Part shown: positions 41,182-48,030 of the stretch, one piece after another
Layout of the letters: the number at the start of each line of letters is the position of its first letter
Position numbering within the stretch: position 1 is the stretch's first letter
Assembly: GCF_030506255.1 (NCBI RefSeq)
Contig: NZ_CP113431.1
Location: forward strand, 4,289,001 to 4,353,000
Length of the DNA stretch: 64,000 bases
Source: Nocardioides sp. Arc9.136
GTDB lineage: Bacteria; Actinomycetota; Actinomycetes; Propionibacteriales; Nocardioidaceae
Direction of reading: 5' to 3'
Made by a program: the position numbers and the translations under genes
The notes under the pieces: generated by a model
Databases searched by the model: none
The model's input: the letters and a program-made list of their open reading frames with translations, nothing else
What the model was told of the DNA's origin: nothing

Positions 41182-41880
41182 ATGACCACCTACGTACTCG
41201 TCCACGGCGCCAACTACGGCGGCGACAGCTGGCGGTTCGTCACGCCCCACCTCGACGGTCCGTGCGTGGTCGTGGACCTCCCGGGACGAGGCCGTCGCCC
41301 GGCCCGCCTCGCCGAGGTCACCTTCGAGGACTTCGTCTCCGCCGCCGCCGAGGACGTGCGGGCGGCCGACGTCACCGACGCGGTCCTGGTCGCCCACTCC
41401 GCGGGCGGGCTCACCGCCGCGCACCTGCTCAACCGGGTGCCCGAGCGGTTCCGGGCGTGCGTGCTGGTGGCCTCCACCATCCCGCCGCACGGGGAGGCGA
41501 TCGCCGACAACATCGACCCGGGGATCCGGGAGGCGGTGCTCGCCGGTTCCGGCGACGGCACCTACGTCCTGGACGAGGAGACCGCCCGGGCCGCCCTGTG
41601 CCACGACCTCGACGACGAGCGGACACGGCTGGCGCTCGCCGACATGCAGGCCGACACCACGGCGCTGCTCTCCGAGCCGAGCGACCTCACCGGGCTCCAG
41701 CGGCTGGGAGCGGTGACCTACGTCCGGACGACGCTGGACCGGACCCTGCCAGTGGAACACCAGGACCGTGCGATCGCCGCGATCGGCGACTGCCGGGTGG
41801 TGGACCTCGAGGCGGGCCACCTCGCGATGTACTCCCGGCCCGAGGACCTGGCTGCGCTCGTCGTCACCGCCGGGCGCTGA
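41182..41880 (+). CDS. Alpha/beta hydrolase
   Basis: The 232-residue hydrolase has VHGANYGG (oxyanion), the nucleophile elbow VAHSAGG (Ser73, with Ala where the first Gly of GxSxG usually lies) and His213 in LEAGHLAMYSRPEDLA. It resembles small esterases and C-C hydrolases of the methylketone/hydroxynitrile-lyase branch. ATG 41182 follows AGGAG. Last gene of the SnoaL operon; it probably hydrolyses an ester, lactone or ring-cleavage product of the pathway. Confidence 0.85.
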   Translation: MTTYVLVHGANYGGDSWRFVTPHLDGPCVVVDLPGRGRRPARLAEVTFEDFVSAAAEDVRAADVTDAVLVAHSAGGLTAAHLLNRVPERFRACVLVASTIPPHGEAIADNIDPGIREAVLAGSGDGTYVLDEETARAALCHDLDDERTRLALADMQADTTALLSEPSDLTGLQRLGAVTYVRTTLDRTLPVEHQDRAIAAIGDCRVVDLEAGHLAMYSRPEDLAALVVTAGR

Positions 41881-41910
41881 GCCCCGGCGGCGAGCCTCCC
41901 GCGCCGCGGC

Positions 41911-43125
41911 TCAGCGGACCTGGGCCCCGGAGATCGCGCGGGCGATGACGAGGCGCTGGATCTCCGAGGTGCCCTCGAAGATCGTGTAGATCTTGGCGTC
42001 GCGGGCCATCCGCTCGACGGGGTACTCGCGGGTGAACCCGTTGCCGCCGAGGATCTGCATGGCCTGGCCGGTGACCTTGACGGCCGTCTCGCCGGCGACC
42101 AGCTTGGACATCGAGCCCTCCGCCGCCTCGAAGGTCTTGCCCTGGCTGGCCATCCACGCGGCACGCCACACCAGCAGCCGGGCGGCGTCGATGGAGGTCT
42201 TCATGTCGGCCAGCGCGAAGGCGATGGCCTGGTTCTCGATGATCGGCCGGCCGAACTGCTCGCGGGTCCCGGCGTAGTCCAGCGCCACCTCGTAGGCCGC
42301 CCGCGCGATGCCGACGGCCTGGGCCCCGACCGCGGGGCGGGTCCGCTCGAACGTCGCCATGCTGGCGTTGCCGCCGGCACGGGTGCCCTCCCGGGCGCGG
42401 GCCAGGCGGGCGTCGAGCTTCTCCTTGCCGCCCAGCAGGCAGCGGCCCGGCACGCGCACCTGGTCGAGCACGACCTCGGCGGTGTGGGAGGCGCGGATGC
42501 CGTGCTTGTGGAACTTCTGCCCCTGGCTGAGGCCCTTGGTGCCGGGCGGGACGACGAACGACGCCTGGCCGCGCGAGCGCAGGTCGGGGTCGACGACCGC
42601 GGTGACGACGTGCACGTCGGCCAGGCCGCCGTTCGTCGCCCACGTCTTGGTCCCGTTGACGACCCACTCGTCGGTCGCCTCGTCGTACGTCGCACGCGTG
42701 CGCATCGCGCCCACGTCGCTGCCGGCGTCGGGCTCGGAGGAGCAGAACGCGCCGAGGCGCAGGTCCCCGGGCTGGCCGAACATCTCCGGGACCCACTCGC
42801 CGACCTGCTCGGGCGTGCCGTTCGCGCTGACGCCGGCGGCCGCGAGGGCGGTGCCGACGATGGCGAGGCCGATGCCGGCGTCGCCCCAGAAGAGCTCCTC
42901 CATGGTCACCGGGATGCCGAGACCGCTCTGGTCGAAGCTCTGGGTGGCGAAGAAGTCGAGGGAGTAGAGCCCGATCTTCGCGGCCTCCTCCAGCACCGGC
43001 CACGGGAACTCCTCGCGCTCGTCCCACTCCGGCGCGGCCGGGCGGATGACGTCGGCGGCGAAGGAGTGGACCCAGTCGCGCAGCTCGAGGTGGTCGGGGC
43101 CGAGGTCGAACGAGGGTGTCGTCAC
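41911..43125 (-). CDS. Acyl-CoA dehydrogenase
   Basis: The 404-residue flavoprotein has GAFCSSEPDAGSDVGAMRTRA, VNGTKTWATNGG, REQFGRPIIENQAIAFALADMK, and ends IYTIFEGTSEIQRLVIARAI with the catalytic Glu in FEGT. It is a typical short/medium-chain enzyme, unlike the three island paralogues. GTG 43125 overlaps the DUF1707 stop by four bases, which supports this start over GTG 43143 and puts it in an operon with a PadR regulator rather than the island regulon. Confidence 0.9.
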   Translation of the reverse strand: MTTPSFDLGPDHLELRDWVHSFAADVIRPAAPEWDEREEFPWPVLEEAAKIGLYSLDFFATQSFDQSGLGIPVTMEELFWGDAGIGLAIVGTALAAAGVSANGTPEQVGEWVPEMFGQPGDLRLGAFCSSEPDAGSDVGAMRTRATYDEATDEWVVNGTKTWATNGGLADVHVVTAVVDPDLRSRGQASFVVPPGTKGLSQGQKFHKHGIRASHTAEVVLDQVRVPGRCLLGGKEKLDARLARAREGTRAGGNASMATFERTRPAVGAQAVGIARAAYEVALDYAGTREQFGRPIIENQAIAFALADMKTSIDAARLLVWRAAWMASQGKTFEAAEGSMSKLVAGETAVKVTGQAMQILGGNGFTREYPVERMARDAKIYTIFEGTSEIQRLVIARAISGAQVR

Positions 43126-43499
43126 GTACCGGAGGGTAACCACGCGCCTCGCCGGTGTCTGCGCACCACGACGAAGAGCACGAGCGCCAGCAGCACCAGG
43201 GGCAGGTGGGTGAGCACGGTCAGCACGACCAGCCCCCCGGCGACCGCGAGCACCGCCGGCGAGGGCCCCGACCGACGGGCCGCCCCCCGGCCCGACACGG
43301 ACCGGACGGACCGGGCCGGAGGGGCGGCCGGCAGGTCGCGGAACACGGGACCCAGGTCCGCCCGCGTGCGGGCGGCCCAGACCCGGTCGAGGCGCTCCGC
43401 GTGCTCCTCGGCGGTCAGCCGGCCCTCGGCATAGTGCTCTGCGAGGTCGGCCGCCGCCCGGTCGCGCTCGGCGTCGCCGATGCGCAGGTGCTCGTTCAT
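43122..43499 (-). CDS. DUF1707 (SHOCT-like) membrane protein
   Basis: The 125-residue protein starts with the DUF1707 signature RIGDAERDRAAADLAEHYAEGRLTAEEHAERLDRVWAARTRADL (6-50). One strongly hydrophobic stretch (AVLAVAGGLVVLTVLTHLPLVLLALVLFVVV, about 83-113) follows, with a basic tail. ATG 43499 overlaps the PadR stop (ATGA). Role unknown; DUF1707 modules often precede membrane segments in actinobacterial envelope proteins. Confidence 0.85.
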   Translation of the reverse strand: MNEHLRIGDAERDRAAADLAEHYAEGRLTAEEHAERLDRVWAARTRADLGPVFRDLPAAPPARSVRSVSGRGAARRSGPSPAVLAVAGGLVVLTVLTHLPLVLLALVLFVVVRRHRRGAWLPSGT

Positions 43500-44191
43500 G
43501 CGTCCGTGGCGGGCCGGTCGTCCGGCCGGTCCCCGGCCTGGTCGTCGGCCGGGTCCTCGGCCGGGTCGCCGTCGGCGAGGATGCCGTACAGCCGGCGACG
43601 GGTGTCGACGAGGACGTCGACGGCCGCGCGGCGCTGGCCCTCGCTGCCGGTGGTGACGATCTGCCAGACCGCGCTCATGACCTGCCCGATCTCGGGACGG
43701 ACGTCGACGCCGCCGCGGGCGTCCTCGCGGGTCGACGCCTCGAAGGGCGACCAGACCGCGGCGAGCTCCTCGGGGTGCTCGGCGACGTACGCCCGGCCGG
43801 CCTCGGTGAGGCGCAGCGCGCGGCGACCGCGGTCGGCGTCGGTCTCGACCAGGCCCTCGTCCTCGAGCTGCTGCACGGTCGGGTACACCGAGCCGGGGCT
43901 GGGCCGCCAGGCGCCCTCCGTGCGGTCGGTGATCGCCTGGATGACCTGGTAGCCGTTGAGCTGCTCGGTCTCGCCGGCCGTGGCCAGCACGTCCAGGATG
44001 GCCGCACGGACGTCGCCGCGGCGGGCGCGGGGTCCGCGACGGCCGTCGCCGGCGCCCGGGCTGCCGAAGAGGCCGGCGAGCCACGGCGGCGGTCCGCCGC
44101 GACGGCCGCCGCCGCGGTGCCCGCCGCCCAGGTCGGACCAGGCGCCCCAGGGTCCGGGGCCGCCGCGCTGGGGGTGGTGGTGGTGCTTCAT
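43496..44191 (-). CDS. PadR-family transcriptional regulator
   Basis: The 231-residue regulator has a Gly/Arg/His-rich N-terminal extension (about 58 residues, starting MKHHHHPQRGG). A PadR winged helix follows (DVRAAILDVLATAGETEQLNGYQVIQAITDRTEGAWRPSPGSVYPTVQQLEDEGLVE), then a helical C-terminus and an Asp/Pro-rich tail. ATG 44191 follows AAGGAGAG. It is probably autoregulatory: two dyads with CGCGATATATCG character lie just upstream. Co-transcribed with DUF1707 and an acyl-CoA dehydrogenase. Confidence 0.9.
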   Translation of the reverse strand: MKHHHHPQRGGPGPWGAWSDLGGGHRGGGRRGGPPPWLAGLFGSPGAGDGRRGPRARRGDVRAAILDVLATAGETEQLNGYQVIQAITDRTEGAWRPSPGSVYPTVQQLEDEGLVETDADRGRRALRLTEAGRAYVAEHPEELAAVWSPFEASTREDARGGVDVRPEIGQVMSAVWQIVTTGSEGQRRAAVDVLVDTRRRLYGILADGDPAEDPADDQAGDRPDDRPATDA

Positions 44192-44213
44192 GGCGCTCTC
44201 CTTCGAGTACGTG

Positions 44214-44240
44214 TCGCGAACTGTTCGCGATATATCGTGA
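44214..44240. promoter_or_regulatory. PadR operator dyads
   Basis: TCGCGAAC-T-GTTCGCGA (44214-44230) is a perfect 8-base dyad. It overlaps a second one, TCGCGATATATCGTGA (44225-44240), which has a single mismatch. AT-centred TCGCGA/TATA palindromes are typical PadR targets. The block lies 23-49 bases before the PadR start. Confidence 0.65.
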
Positions 44241-44306
44241 CTGTACGTCGATAGGACCGTCCAGACAAGGACTCCGGTGTCGGATTCCCCGGCCCCCCGG
44301 GGATTC

Positions 44307-44344
44307 CTGCGCTTCTTGGGGGAAACCTCCCCTGGGAAGCGCAG
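44307..44344. other. Large leader hairpin in ABC operon upstream region
   Basis: CTGCGCTTC pairs perfectly with GAAGCGCAG across 20 bases that themselves contain a GGGGGAAACCTCCCC-like hairpin. An overlapping AAACCT/AGGTTT pair (44323-44348) would form an alternative structure. It could be a PadR-side terminator or a leader switch for the gene at 44470. Confidence 0.4.
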
Positions 44345-44397
44345 GTTTCACCTGAGGAGTTCCGCCCGAGGGCCGGGACCGCCCGCGGGGCCTGACC

Positions 44398-44409
44398 TGA
44401 CAGATGTCA
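44398..44409. promoter_or_regulatory. Small dyad before ABC exporter operon
   Basis: TGACA-GA-TGTCA is a perfect 5-base dyad about 60 bases before the ABC start. It could be a target of the downstream NarL-type response regulator or part of the promoter. Evidence is positional only. Confidence 0.35.
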
Positions 44410-44469
44410 TGGCCGACCGGTGAGCCGGCGCACTGGGGCAGCGCCGGATCCGCTGGGAGCGTGGGACGC

Positions 44470-45468
44470 ATGACGACCAGCACTGCTCCCGCCGTCCCCA
44501 GCGGTCCGCACATCGAGGTGCGGGGGCTCCACCGGACCTACGGCACGGGCCCCGAGGCGTTCGAGGCCGTCCGCGGCGTCGACCTGGTGGTCGAGGCCGG
44601 GACCGTCGTCGCCCTCCTGGGCACGAACGGCGCCGGCAAGACGTCCGCGCTCGAGGTGGTCGAGGGGCTGGCGCCGCCGAGCGCCGGGGAGGTCCGGGTG
44701 CTCGGGCTGGACCCGGTGGCCGACCGGGCGGAGGTACGGCGCCGGACCGGCGTGCTGCTGCAGAGCAGTGGGTTCCCGGCGGACCTCACCGTGGCCGAGA
44801 CGCTGCGCATGTGGGCGGCGACGATGACCGCCCCGCGGCCGGTCGCCGACGCGCTGGCCGACCTCGACCTGGCCGGCCGCGCCGACGTACGGGTCCGCGC
44901 CCTCTCCGGCGGCGAGCTGCGCCGCCTGGACCTGGCGTGCACGCTGCTCGGCGAGCCGGAGGTCGTGCTGCTCGACGAGCCCACCACCGGGCTGGACCCG
45001 GAGAGCCGCCGCCGCGTGTGGGAGCTGGTCGCGGGCCTGCGCGACCGCGGCTGCTCGGTGCTGCTGACCACCCACCACCTGGAGGAGGCCGAGGAGCTGG
45101 CCGACCGGGTGGCGATCATGCACGCCGGGCGCATCGTCCGCGAGGGCACGCCCGCCCAGCTCGGCGCCGACCACCCCTCGACGATCCGGTTCGAGGGCAC
45201 CGCGGCCGGGCTCCCCGACCTGCACGGTCTGCCCGCGGTCGCCCGGGTCGGCACCGACCACGGCACCACGACCATCGAGTCCCGCGACCTGCAGGCGACG
45301 CTGACCGCGCTGCTCACCGCCGCGGCCGACCGCGGCGTGCGCCTGCCCGGCCTCGAGGCCCGCAGCGCCTCGCTCGAGTCGGTCTTCCTCGCCATCGCCT
45401 CCGGCGAGGAGCCGGCCCCCGCACCCGCACCCGAACCCGCCCGCCCGACCGGAGGAGCCGCCCGATGA
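44470..45468 (+). CDS. ABC exporter ATP-binding protein
   Basis: The 332-residue ATPase has Walker A GTNGAGKTS, Q-loop LLQSSGFP, signature LSGGELRRL, Walker B VVLLDEPTTGLD and H-loop TTHHLEE. The C-terminal DrrA-like tail contains LESVFLAI and ends in a Pro/Glu-rich segment. This is the drug/antimicrobial exporter class. ATG 44470 is preceded only by a weak GGGAG. It overlaps the permease start (ATGA). The kinase-regulator pair downstream probably controls it. Confidence 0.92.
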   Translation: MTTSTAPAVPSGPHIEVRGLHRTYGTGPEAFEAVRGVDLVVEAGTVVALLGTNGAGKTSALEVVEGLAPPSAGEVRVLGLDPVADRAEVRRRTGVLLQSSGFPADLTVAETLRMWAATMTAPRPVADALADLDLAGRADVRVRALSGGELRRLDLACTLLGEPEVVLLDEPTTGLDPESRRRVWELVAGLRDRGCSVLLTTHHLEEAEELADRVAIMHAGRIVREGTPAQLGADHPSTIRFEGTAAGLPDLHGLPAVARVGTDHGTTTIESRDLQATLTALLTAAADRGVRLPGLEARSASLESVFLAIASGEEPAPAPAPEPARPTGGAAR

Positions 45469-46244
45469 CCACGCTCTCGCTGTCCCGCACCGCGGGCCTG
45501 GCCCGCGCGAACGCCACCCTGGTCCTGCGCAACCGGCTCACGCTCATCTACGGCGTCGTCCTCCCGCTGCTCCCGCTCGGCCTGCTGCTGGTCGGCGACA
45601 GCGGGTCGGAGGACTCCGGCGGCGCCGGCGCGGCCGCGATCGTGACCGCGCTGATGATGGCGGCGCTCTTCCCGGTCTTCTACAACCTGCTCTCCCAGCT
45701 GGTCACCCGCCGCGACGAGCTGGTGCTCAAGCGGCTGCGCACCGGCGAGAGCACCGACGCGGAGATCATCACCTCGCTGGCGCTGCCCGGCTTCGCGGTG
45801 GCGCTGGCGACCGCCGTGGTCGCGGTGCCGCTCGCGATCGCCTTCGGCCAGGACGCGCCGCTCAACCCGCTGCTGTACGCCGTGACCGTGGTCGTCACGC
45901 TGCTGATGTTCGCGGCGTTCGCGCTGTGGACGGCCGCCTGGACCCGCAACGCCGAGGCCGCCCAGATCACGAGCATGCCGGTGATCCTGCTCGCCGTGCT
46001 GGGCCAGGTCGCGATCGGCTTCCCCGACGAGGTCCGTCGGTTCACCGACCTGACGCCGGGCGCCGCGATGACCGACCTGGTGCGGGTGAGCTGGTTCGGC
46101 ATGGAGACCGGCAGCACCGAGCGGACCCTCGACTTCGCCGGCAGCTGGGCGGCCGCCGGGCAGCCGCTGCTGGTGCTGGTCGCGTGGGCGGCGCTGGCCG
46201 GGTACCTCGCCCGCCGCTCGATGCGGTGGGAGCCCCGCGCCTGA
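45465..46244 (+). CDS. ABC-2 type permease
   Basis: The 259-residue membrane protein has six predicted helices in the ABC-2 pattern, with LVTRRDELVLKRLRTGESTDAEIITSLALPGF (the coupling region) between helices 2 and 3. It pairs with the ATPase that its start overlaps (ATGA). Substrate unknown; two-gene exporters next to DesK/LiaS-like kinases commonly handle lipids or antimicrobials. Confidence 0.9.
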   Translation: MTTLSLSRTAGLARANATLVLRNRLTLIYGVVLPLLPLGLLLVGDSGSEDSGGAGAAAIVTALMMAALFPVFYNLLSQLVTRRDELVLKRLRTGESTDAEIITSLALPGFAVALATAVVAVPLAIAFGQDAPLNPLLYAVTVVVTLLMFAAFALWTAAWTRNAEAAQITSMPVILLAVLGQVAIGFPDEVRRFTDLTPGAAMTDLVRVSWFGMETGSTERTLDFAGSWAAAGQPLLVLVAWAALAGYLARRSMRWEPRA

Positions 46245-46266
46245 CGGCGCGACTAGGGTCGGGGCC

Positions 46267-47403
46267 GTGCTGCAGCGGTGGTGGCGTCGCGCCTGGTCCG
46301 ACCGCGACCAGGTCCAGCGCGTCGACCTGTACACCCGCCAGTCGCTCTACGTCATCGCCGGCGGGATGAACCTCCTGATCCTCCTCGGCGCCGTGCCTGC
46401 GGCGCGCCAGCACCCCGCGGCGTACGCCACGACCGTCGCGGCCGGCGCCGCGCTCTCCGTGGCCTCCGCCTGGTCGCTGCGCGACGCCATCCGGATCTAC
46501 CCGCACACCGGCCCGCTGCCCGTCCGGAGCACCGGCGTCCTGGTCGGCCTCGCCGTCCTCGCGACCGCCGGGGCGCGGGCGCTGCCGACCGACCTGCCGG
46601 ACGCCCTCGGGCTGCTCGCGGCGTTCTCCCTGGCCTGGGGCCTGGGCGGCTACCGCGACCGCCGGGTCGCGGTCGCCGGTCTCGTCGGCATCGGTGTGGC
46701 CGCCTGGCTGCCGTCGAGCGACCCCGCGACGGCGACGTACGGCGTGCTGGTCGGGGCGTTCTTCATGACCACCGCCCGGCTCTCGCTGTGGCTGCTCGAC
46801 ATCGTCCTGGAGCTCGACCGCGGGCGCGACGCCGAGGCGGCGCTGGCGGTCGCCGAGGAGCGGCTCCGGTTCTCCCGCGACGTCCACGACGTGCTGGGCC
46901 GACGGCTGGCGACGATCGCGGTCCAGGCCGAGCTCGCCGCCACGCTCGCGGGCCGCGGCGACGAGCGCGCGGCCGACCGGATGCTCGAGGTCCGCTCGCT
47001 GGCCCACGAGGGTCTGAAGGAGGCCCGCGAGCTGGCGCGCGGCTACCGGGCGGTCGACCTGGCCCAGGAGCTGGACGGCGCCGTCGCGCTGCTGCGCTCG
47101 GCCGGCATCGACGCCACCGCCGACGTCGACGGGCTGCCCGAGGAGTGGCACGAGCCGGCGGCGTGGGTGGTGCGCGAGGCCGTCACCAACGTGCTGCGGC
47201 ACTCCCGGGCCACCTGCGTCGAGGTGCAGTACGCCGCGGGCGCCCTGACCGTGCGCAACGACGGCGCCCTGCCCGAGAGCGGCGGGGACGGCGCCGCCGG
47301 CACGGGCCTGGCCGGCGTGCGGTCGCGCCTGGCCACCCTCGGCGCCGGGCTCGAGACGGTCCGGGACGCCGACTCCTTCACGGTGCGGATGGTGCTGCCG
47401 TGA
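46267..47403 (+). CDS. Sensor histidine kinase (NarL/DesK type)
   Basis: The 378-residue kinase has five or six N-terminal membrane helices (about 25-180) with almost no extracellular domain. The HisKA_3 box is RFSRDVHDVLGRRLATIA (His207), the N box REAVTNVLRHSRAT, and a G-rich ATP lid TGLAGVRSRL. Short sensors of this kind detect membrane state. GTG 46267 lies 22 bases after the permease. Overlaps its response regulator by four bases. Confidence 0.9.
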   Translation: MLQRWWRRAWSDRDQVQRVDLYTRQSLYVIAGGMNLLILLGAVPAARQHPAAYATTVAAGAALSVASAWSLRDAIRIYPHTGPLPVRSTGVLVGLAVLATAGARALPTDLPDALGLLAAFSLAWGLGGYRDRRVAVAGLVGIGVAAWLPSSDPATATYGVLVGAFFMTTARLSLWLLDIVLELDRGRDAEAALAVAEERLRFSRDVHDVLGRRLATIAVQAELAATLAGRGDERAADRMLEVRSLAHEGLKEARELARGYRAVDLAQELDGAVALLRSAGIDATADVDGLPEEWHEPAAWVVREAVTNVLRHSRATCVEVQYAAGALTVRNDGALPESGGDGAAGTGLAGVRSRLATLGAGLETVRDADSFTVRMVLP

Positions 47404-48020
47404 GCGGGGGCCCGGTGGTCCGCGTGCTGCTGGCCGACGACGAGAACCTCATCCGCGAGGCGCTCGCCCAGATGCTCGACCTCGAGGACGACCTCGACGT
47501 GGTCGCGCAGGCCGCCTCGGGCCCCGAGGCCGTCGCCGCCGCGGTCCGGGCCGGCGTCGACGTGGCGGTGCTCGACCTGCAGATGCCCGGCCTCGACGGC
47601 ATCGCCGTGGCCGAGCGGCTCGCCGCAGACCTCCCCGGCTGCGCCACCGTGATCGTCACCAGCCACGGCCGGCCCGGCCACCTCAAGCGGGCGCTGGCGG
47701 CGGGCGTGCGGGGGTTCCTGCCCAAGACCACCTCCGCCGCGACCCTGGCGCGGGTGGTGCGGACCGTCCACGCGGGCGGCCGGTACGTCGACCCCGACCT
47801 GGCCACCGAGGCGATCGCCGCCGGGGACAGCCCACTGACCCCGCGGGAGGCCGACGTGCTGGAGCTGGCCGCGGACGGGGCGCCCGTCGACGAGATCGCC
47901 GCCCGCGCCTCGCTCTCCCCCGGGACCGTGCGCAACTACCTGTCCAGCGCCGTCATCAAGCTCGGCGCCGCCAACCGGCACGACGCCTGCGCCATCGCCC
48001 GCCGGATGGGGTGGATCTGA
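47400..48020 (+). CDS. Response regulator, NarL/LuxR family
   Basis: The 206-residue regulator has receiver acidic residues Asp13-Asp14, phospho-acceptor Asp59 in VAVLDLQMPG and Lys in FLPKTTSA. A GerE-type HTH follows (LTPREADVLELAADGAPVDEIAARASLSPGTVRNYLSSAVIKLGA). GTG 47400 overlaps the kinase stop (GTGA). It should control the preceding exporter genes. Confidence 0.92.
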   Translation: MSGGPVVRVLLADDENLIREALAQMLDLEDDLDVVAQAASGPEAVAAAVRAGVDVAVLDLQMPGLDGIAVAERLAADLPGCATVIVTSHGRPGHLKRALAAGVRGFLPKTTSAATLARVVRTVHAGGRYVDPDLATEAIAAGDSPLTPREADVLELAADGAPVDEIAARASLSPGTVRNYLSSAVIKLGAANRHDACAIARRMGWI

Positions 48021-48030
48021 GACCGGGCGG

